64,000 bases of DNA. Source: Impatiens glandulifera. Lineage: Eukaryota; Streptophyta; Magnoliopsida; Ericales; Balsaminaceae. A program made the translations under genes and the position numbers. Positions 57,726-64,000 of this stretch are shown here, in pieces. The DNA lies in NCBI RefSeq assembly GCF_907164915.1, contig NC_061868.1, positions 27,151,819-27,215,818 on the forward strand, written 5' to 3'. Within the stretch, counting starts at the first letter, position 1. Every line of letters begins with the position of its first letter. The notes under the pieces were generated by a model. That model did no database searches and was not told the DNA's origin. It saw nothing but the letters and a program-made list of their open reading frames with translations.

Positions 57726-59209
57726 TGATAGGATCGACTTTATCGATAGAGATGGGGGTATGGTTATTGATGAAGGCTTATGAAAAACAGTTTGAAAGAA
57801 ATCTTGTAAGAGATTTAATTCGCTTTCTATTCTACGCAAACTGTTGTAAACACTCGAAACAGATTCAAGGCGGAATTGTTTACTTGGGTTTGAAGCTCAA
57901 GATGAAGAATGAAAAAATGACAGAAATGAAAGAACACAGTAGTTTGTTTATGGATGTTCGGAGAAACTCTTCTACGTCACCCATTTTTCCAACCACCGGA
58001 AGGATTCACTATAATATGATTAGAATCAAATACAGTTTGCACACACTTAGCTCACTATTGAACAGAACACACTCTATTCAATTTACAATATAAAGAATAT
58101 CACTCAGCTAATGGTGTTTTTGATTCTAGCTCTCTCTTGATTCACACACAATATAATCAGGAAAGCAGCTTCACAATCTGAATATTCAAAGGCTTGAATT
58201 CAGTAAACAAGATGATAGAGAGATTGTTTCAATTCGTTGGGCAGATTGTCCGTTGTCCTTAAGTTTTGATAAATACTGAGCAGAGACTAACGGTCGAATC
58301 TTTAGAATGATACGTGGTACTCTTCCATTAGAAAGCCTCCATAGTACACAGCAGGTTCTAAGCACAAGGATCGTGAACGTACAACAACTGGTAGTGCGCT
58401 GAATATTCCATCAGGGATGTACCTGCAAAACAAGTAATATGAGGGAAATTCACTTATGTGGCATTCATTGGTTGGTTGCATATAGTTGTTGTAATAATCT
58501 TCACTAGAAAGTGCAGTAGGAGTAGAGTACAGCTATAACACGTAGGTAGGTGGGTGTTAGCTTTAAGCATACTGCTTAAGCTGAGCATTAGACGTATTTC
58601 AGTTAGACGATCTCGTCTAATGAAATCAAACATCCTCGTCAAAGAGCAGAATCCATTAGACCGCCTGGTCTAATGGGATTAGACTTACGTCTAATTACAA
58701 TCACTTCAGACTAATCTGAAGGAGTTAGACTACACGTCTAACTTTCACTAATTAGACTACACGTCTAATTATTCACTAACCATTAGACTGCACGTCTAAC
58801 TCCACTAAGTTAGACTGCACGTCTAACTTCGAGATCTATTAGACTGCACGTCTAACTCCACGAGTTAGACTGTACGTCTAATTCCGAGATCTATTAGACT
58901 GCACGTCTAACTCCACGAGTTAGACTACATGTCTAATTCCGAGATCTATTAGACTGCACGTCTAACTCCACGAATTAAACTGCACGTCTAATTCCGAGAT
59001 CTATTAGACTACACGTCTAACTGCACGAGTTAGACTGCACGTCTAATTTTGTGCATCAAATGCCAAATGTGTCTAATGAGCCTCATTAGAGCCAAGTCTC
59101 ATGAAATATAATTTTGATACACCTGCATCAAATCACATAAATTATTTCATCATCAATATCCCAATAGTCAAACTATTTCAACACATAGTCAAAATAATTT
59201 GACCCAACT
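57726..59209 (-). repeat. Right LTR (5' LTR by sense) of Copia element 2
   Basis: 1484 bp, starting TGATAGGATCGAC and ending TTTGACCCAACT (last base changed). Closely similar to the left LTR; the conserved tacgtcac block is near 57950-57985. The palindrome array (58600-59050) is shorter. Confidence 0.9.
58600..59050. repeat. TTAGAC/GTCTAA palindrome array, right LTR
   Basis: Same units as in the left LTR, including four or five copies of ccgagatctattagactgca; fewer copies than the left array. Confidence 0.9.
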
Positions 59210-59214
59210 TTATA

Positions 59215-59689
59215 CGTGTTTATTTCGTACATTTTCCCCGAAAACATCACATAATGTTTTTTTTTGAAACAAGATTTTCTCTCTTTATTTACGCATTTAT
59301 CAATTTTAGAGTTCTCCCAACGTCTTTTGTTTAGGAAATGAAATGATATGTTCTTAAGAGTAGATTTATCCATTTGAATGTTTTATCTTTAAGAGCGGTT
59401 TGTGTGATCTGAAATTGGTCGGTCCCATTCCTTATCTATCATTTTGAGTTCTTCTCCCATGGAGGGGACGCACGTGCACTTTTTAAAAAAATGTTTAATC
59501 TATAAAATTTATGTTATATAATTCTGTGACTTACCTTACTCCCGAATCTCATAAAAAGTATATAGGAAGACTATCCATATAGAATTTTATCCTATTTGTT
59601 TGAGACGATGAACTAAAATGGAGTTCTATATCATAGACTTTTCTTTCTTGGCCCGTATAGGTTCCAGATTAGTACGCGTATAAAACGTA
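59215..59689. other. Unassigned DNA right of Copia element 2
   Basis: No gene. A - strand frame of 66 codons (59373-59173) runs into the LTR end and has no known domain. It lies between the Copia element and the leader of copy C and may be worn Ty3 sequence. Confidence 0.4.
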
Positions 59690-62600
59690 GTAATTCTATT
59701 GACTTTAAGAGTCTCCACTTTTGTTTACTTCAAATGGAAACTAAAGGAGAGAAAACAGAGTATTCACGGATTAAGGCTCCGGTGCTTGGTTACACATTAG
59801 GAAATGGTCAAAGCAATTATGTCATATGCACCTATCTCGTGGAATAATCTCTACTTGAATGTATTTGGCTATTTGTTTGTGAAGGTACGTTACACGTTTT
59901 CATTCTGAGTTCAAAATTGTTTAGTTTGTGTATTCCCTAACCTTATAAATAATCTAGAAGGAGTAATCCTGTCACTAATTAGATCTCAATCAAGGTTGGC
60001 ATCAAACCATTATAATTCTTTTGTTTTCCATTTATCGTGTCTTAAATTTATTTAATAGGATACCCTATGTTTAGTCTAAAGATTATTCTAGACTCTTGTT
60101 GGATTTTCCTAGACAAAAGAAAATGTAATGGAATCTTGAATGCACTCCTCAGGCATACATGTGAACAACAATGTGAACCCTTGCTTTGCCAAATTGCTTG
60201 GAAGTTTGCTTGTTGATTTGAACTGTGAATCCTTACACGAAAAGGACTTCACTAGTGTATCAAGATGTGGATTAAAAAATGAAGTGGGGAATTAGAACCC
60301 CCAAAGTATGCAATAATAGAAATCGAGAATTTCCCCAAGAAGAGTGGGAAAATCTAGAAAGTTTTTGTGCATGTCGAACAAATTTTTAGAAACACTTTTC
60401 ACTCGATTTTAGAACTTTTCGGGATTGCACGACTCCCGATATGAATCTACTAATATGAGTATTTTTCTGAAAGTGTCCTGAAAATTATGAAAATTTTGAC
60501 AATTTTCTGTGAGGTTAAAAATAATTTTGTGGATCTACTTCCAAAATTTCACAGTTTTTTGGGCTATGGAGCTCAAGATATGAGCGTTTCAAAATAAGTC
60601 ATTTTTCAAACAAGTCTAAAAGATTATGAAAAAGAGCATTACTATTAAGAATAATATTTTTGACCATCCTTGAATTTAAAAAAAAAAAATCTTAAAATCA
60701 TTTAGAGGCTCCAATTAAAGAAACAATGTTGTTTGGTGTAAAATAAACTAAACAAGTCTTAAGAAATTTCCTAAAAGTTGGAAATTGAAACTTTATATCA
60801 AAAATTGGACAACTATAAAGTTTTAGGTTCAAATTGGACGTAAGTAATAATATAGGGATCAAATTGATTCGAATTTATTAAACATAATCTGAATCTTGAA
60901 GTTTGAGGTCTGAATTGCACTAAGCAAAGAGTTAGAGGGCCTATTTAATTCAAAATTAAATAATTAATACTGAACTAAAGTTTCTAGAAGAATTTAAAAC
61001 AATTGAGAAGTCCGAGGGACAAATTGAATTCACCTCAGAACTTCAAGAATTCAGAAAAGAATAAACGAAAAGTTGTATTTTGTTTTCTTCGTTGTCCACT
61101 TTAGAGGTTCTCTCCTTCCCGGCGTCATAGATGCTTAAGAGAATCTCTAACTGAAGGTTGGATAACTATAGTTGCCCCGGAATCAACTCATCATCATCGT
61201 CATTTAGTCGTTCATTGGGAGGTTATTGGCATCCTTCATCGAAGAACGAAGGCATGTTCTGTTCTTCCCGATTCAAACTTCTAGTTTCCGATAAAGCTTC
61301 ATTCTAGCCTCATCGCTGCTTTAGAGGACTAGAGCTCGTCGACACAAGACTCGCTTGCCTTCTGAAGACCATGAACACCGATTACGACTAACAGAAACAA
61401 TGAACATAGGAATTGAAGGATGATTCCTCTACAGATCTAGAATTCGGAAAATAGTTACTACATGTAACTCTTTATTCGTTGATGCATTGACTCCACAATC
61501 AGCATATGAGTATTCCTTGTCTCCGAAAGATTTGATTAAACCCTCGTTGCGTCGAATAAATGGTCTAGAACTTCGTTGAAGAACTAGCCAACAATTCTTC
61601 CTCCGATGACTAAATGTTGATGATTACGGCGAATTTAGAAACTGAGAAACGAGGCTAGTCAAGCCCTAGAATTTTCCTAACTAAACTCAATCTAACCTAG
61701 GAACTCTAGAAGCTAGATTAACCAAGCATCAAATAAGCATTCATTCAAACATTCATCGATTAAATACAAAGCATAAATTAATTAATAAATTGTAAGAATC
61801 CAACTTAATGTTGACGTTAGTGTGTACACCGACGTCTTGAATGAACTACAACAACATATGACTAGAGAGGCCTACATGAAGAAACCAGAAAAAATAGAAT
61901 AACAGAAATCATACTCGCTCAAGAAGACGGAAACCTCGGCGTAATCATTTTCCAACTGTTCTTCAATTGTTTGCTCTCCCCAAGCCTTATCTCTATCTAA
62001 TGTAAGTCTAAAAATTTTCAAATGAATCCACCATACTCAATTTAATGAGAAAATGTCTATATATACTCTTTAGGTAAGGGTATAATTGAGACATTAGTTT
62101 TCGTGAGTTAACTCAACTAACAACACACTTAGTGGGTCAACCAGGATAGAGTTTTGACTCATTTCGACTGAGACCAAGCCCTAAGTGTAGGTAACCCATC
62201 CACCTTCATTCTCCAACTTGAAACAGGTCAAATGATGGAGTGTGGCCCAAGTTATATAATTTAGAAGTTAGGTTTCTTTTGATCTCAGTTTTAGCCAACA
62301 TAGATCAACCGAGACTTCAAACAGCTGTAACTTTTGACTCGGATCACTATTGAGGTTGATCCAAGATGCATTGGAAATTTGAGCTTGTAAAATATAACAT
62401 TTGTATTGGACAAAATCTTCAAGACTGTTCGCAAATCCATGTAATTTTAATGGAATGCTTATGATCTCGAAATGAACAACTCGGCCTATAGCTACCTAAC
62501 GTGGGATTTAGATCAAAAAGTGAGTGATACTTGGTATAAAATGAAATCTAAATCAATGGTATTTCTAACAGTATCTTATTTTTTTTTCCAAATGGTTAAC

Positions 62601-63165
62601 TAATCAAAAGATACAAAATTTTCAAAATTACACCATGCTCCAGTTCGCTCCAGGACTAAAATATGTGAACTTGCATTAGGTTGTCGAGTTAAATTGACAC
62701 CTTAGCCATCGAATGGAGTCGCGGGACAAGTTCTATTCGAATGGGATGCATCTTAGCTTTCCAATCGTATATCACAATCCAAATATGAAGCGCAAAAGAT
62801 TCAATTATTAATTATACACCACAGACATATCCGGTTTGATCTCGTCTAGGTTGTATCATCTTGTACTATTAATTCCGAGAGGTTAGGAGCTTCAACTCCA
62901 TTTTGGATGTCAACTAATCTTATAGAGGACTCTTTAAGATTTCCAAATCATCCAAAATCAGCTAATTCTATTGAGTATAGAGACATTAGTGAATTTTCCA
63001 AGTTATTATCTCTTCAAGATTTCTTTACCAAAACAGAACGCCAATACACATATTTGCGCTTTTTTTTTCATCCATTCAAATTATACCACGTCATTATCTT
63101 TTCGAAATTCCCTCCCCAATCATTTCTTTATTTTAATTTCGGAGTTTAAAAATTGAGAGTCTACA
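59690..63165 (-). mobile_element. Tat/Ogre-like retroelement copy C: LTR and leader
   Basis: On the - strand it starts TGTAGACTCTCAATTTTTAA at 63165 and ends with the leader at about 59930-59690 (ttaagagtctccac; attcacggattaaggctccg on the + strand), matching copy A's leader at 17440-17790. It is uninterrupted, so it serves as the reference for the nested copies A and B. Segments such as 62160-62360 (the guanine-poor 'taacttttgactcggatcac' text) match 28860-29000 in A. No protein is encoded; open frames near 62907-63156 are short and unrelated to any domain I know. Confidence 0.5.
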
Positions 63166-64000
63166 GAATGACCCTCTTAGATAGAGTTTAGAGAATATGA
63201 CATCTCAGTTTGTAAAATATATTTCCAAGCTTGATCAAATCTGCACTAATTTTATAACCCAAAAATGCAAAATATTAAAGAAGAGAAGAAAATATACAAT
63301 TTGGGTCATGTATCTTTCTTTATGCTTTACCTTTCATAGCAACATGTGTTTCGAAGAATCGGATAAGTGGCAATAGCAACATTCCTGCAAAATACATGTA
63401 CAAGATACCAACATATGCAAACATAACGTACTACATCCATGCATCCATATATAGATACTCTATATACATATAGGAGACAATGTATTTAGGTAGTTCTATC
63501 TGGTGGACGAATTCGAAGAGATACCTTTTGAATAGTATCACCTGCGGAAAACAATTGATAACAATCGAGCAACAATGAGTTATTGTGTAATCTTATGTTT
63601 TATCGATTACCTGATCATGGTGATCAAGGAATTAGATTGATGATAGAAGTGGAAACCGGACCGTGCTATTAGAACTCTCATTGGGGATGAGAGTTTGGAT
63701 TTTTACCTACAAAGGTTTTGATTATTCCGAAATTACAAAAGCCTACCAAAAATAACACTTAACAATTTATCATCAGAGATATCAATTTCATACATTCCTT
63801 AAGAACAATAAAAAAATCCTAGAGGCACATAGTTTCTCATCCAACTGATGATGAAAAACTACCAAGAAACCGAGTTCTCATATCATAAGATAATGATAAA
63901 CTTATAAGAAACAATGAGTTCTCACATTCAAAATATGATGAAAAACTATTGGAAAGTACATAGTCATCACGTCAATGAGATGATGAGCGACATATTTAGG
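63166..64000. other. Unassigned right edge of the window
   Basis: No gene supported. Near the edge (63820-64000) a phrase of the type 'gttctcat...gatgaaaaactacc' recurs two to three times with about 75-85 bp spacing, a short imperfect tandem repeat. Confidence 0.4.

Larger units (their letters stand above)
49679..59209 (-). mobile_element. Copia element 2: 9.5 kb, gag plus accessory ORF, no pol
   Basis: LTRs at 49679-51361 and 57726-59209 bracket a 6.36-kb interior. On the - strand: LTR, tRNA-Met primer site (57708-57723), gag relic (57680-56013), about 1.1 kb of spacer holding TTAGAC/GTCTAA palindromes, a long accessory ORF (54902-51546), polypurine tract (51363-51375), LTR. Flanks tcata (49674-49678) and ttata (59210-59214) differ at one base, allowing for a final A-to-T change at 59209. 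Protease, integrase and reverse transcriptase are all missing, so any movement needed a partner element. The gene order recalls SIRE-type Copia elements, which carry an extra ORF after pol, with pol removed. Confidence 0.85.

Noticed and set aside
63340..63720. Splice-like signals suggesting - strand exons (for example an acceptor before 63387)
   Set aside because: Candidate exons are tiny, none gives a convincing continuous frame, and no domain is recognisable.

Overview
This window reads as nuclear DNA of a flowering plant, most likely a eudicot. It is strongly AT-rich, has only two intact genes in 64 kb, and is otherwise packed with nested, decayed transposable elements. The gag and accessory-ORF style of the Copia elements resembles what I recall from asterid genomes, but that is a weak clue to the host.

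The two apparently intact genes are both intronless and on the + strand. One is a short VQ-motif protein of the sigma-factor-binding (SIB) type at 10198-10653. The other is a 302-residue armadillo-repeat protein without a U-box at 40779-41687. Each has a TATA box at a plausible distance. A third gene trace is the promoter, exon 1, intron 1 and start of exon 2 of a ribosomal protein L23 (uL14) gene on the - strand (42268-42530). It lies beside the 5' part of a second, unidentified gene (42588-42982). The two share orientation and are bordered by the same hairpin-forming 15-16 bp repeats, which looks like gene-fragment capture by a transposon.

Layout. 1-110: end of a retroelement with a 100-bp 3'-UTR repeat. 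111-4384: GC-rich islands, then AT-rich DNA. 4878-6500: a broken LINE-type ORF1 (DUF4283-like). 6.5-10.1 kb: AT-rich intergenic DNA, then the VQ gene. 11415-12998: a Copia integrase/reverse-transcriptase relic (- strand), split by a 297-bp hAT MITE with a perfect 8-bp target duplication. 13.7-30.2 kb: a decayed Ty3-type (Tat/Ogre-like) element on the - strand (copy A). It is interrupted by a pol-less Copia element (17794-25386) and a deleted hAT element with a BED finger (25632-26841); one LTR of the Copia element holds a 2.55-kb non-autonomous CACTA element (21359-23910). 30.2-38.2 kb: a second LTR-like copy (B) holding a TRIM-like element, a solo LTR with a perfect 5-bp duplication and a 2.6-kb solo LTR full of short palindromes. 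38.2-43.4 kb: the armadillo gene and the captured fragments. 43.4-49.6 kb: further Ty3 remnants. 49679-59209: a 9.5-kb Copia element with gag and a long accessory ORF but no pol. 59.7-63.2 kb: LTR/leader copy C. The last 0.8 kb is unassigned.

The most unusual material is (i) the arrays of TTAGAC...GTCTAA palindromes in the LTRs and interior of the 9.5-kb Copia family, (ii) the promoter-bearing gene fragments with hairpin repeats near 42.3-43.3 kb, (iii) tRNA-like Pol III box pairs inside several mobile elements, and (iv) insertion sites whose empty versions can be read within the window. All coordinates come from reading the sequence by eye; no alignment or database search was run.
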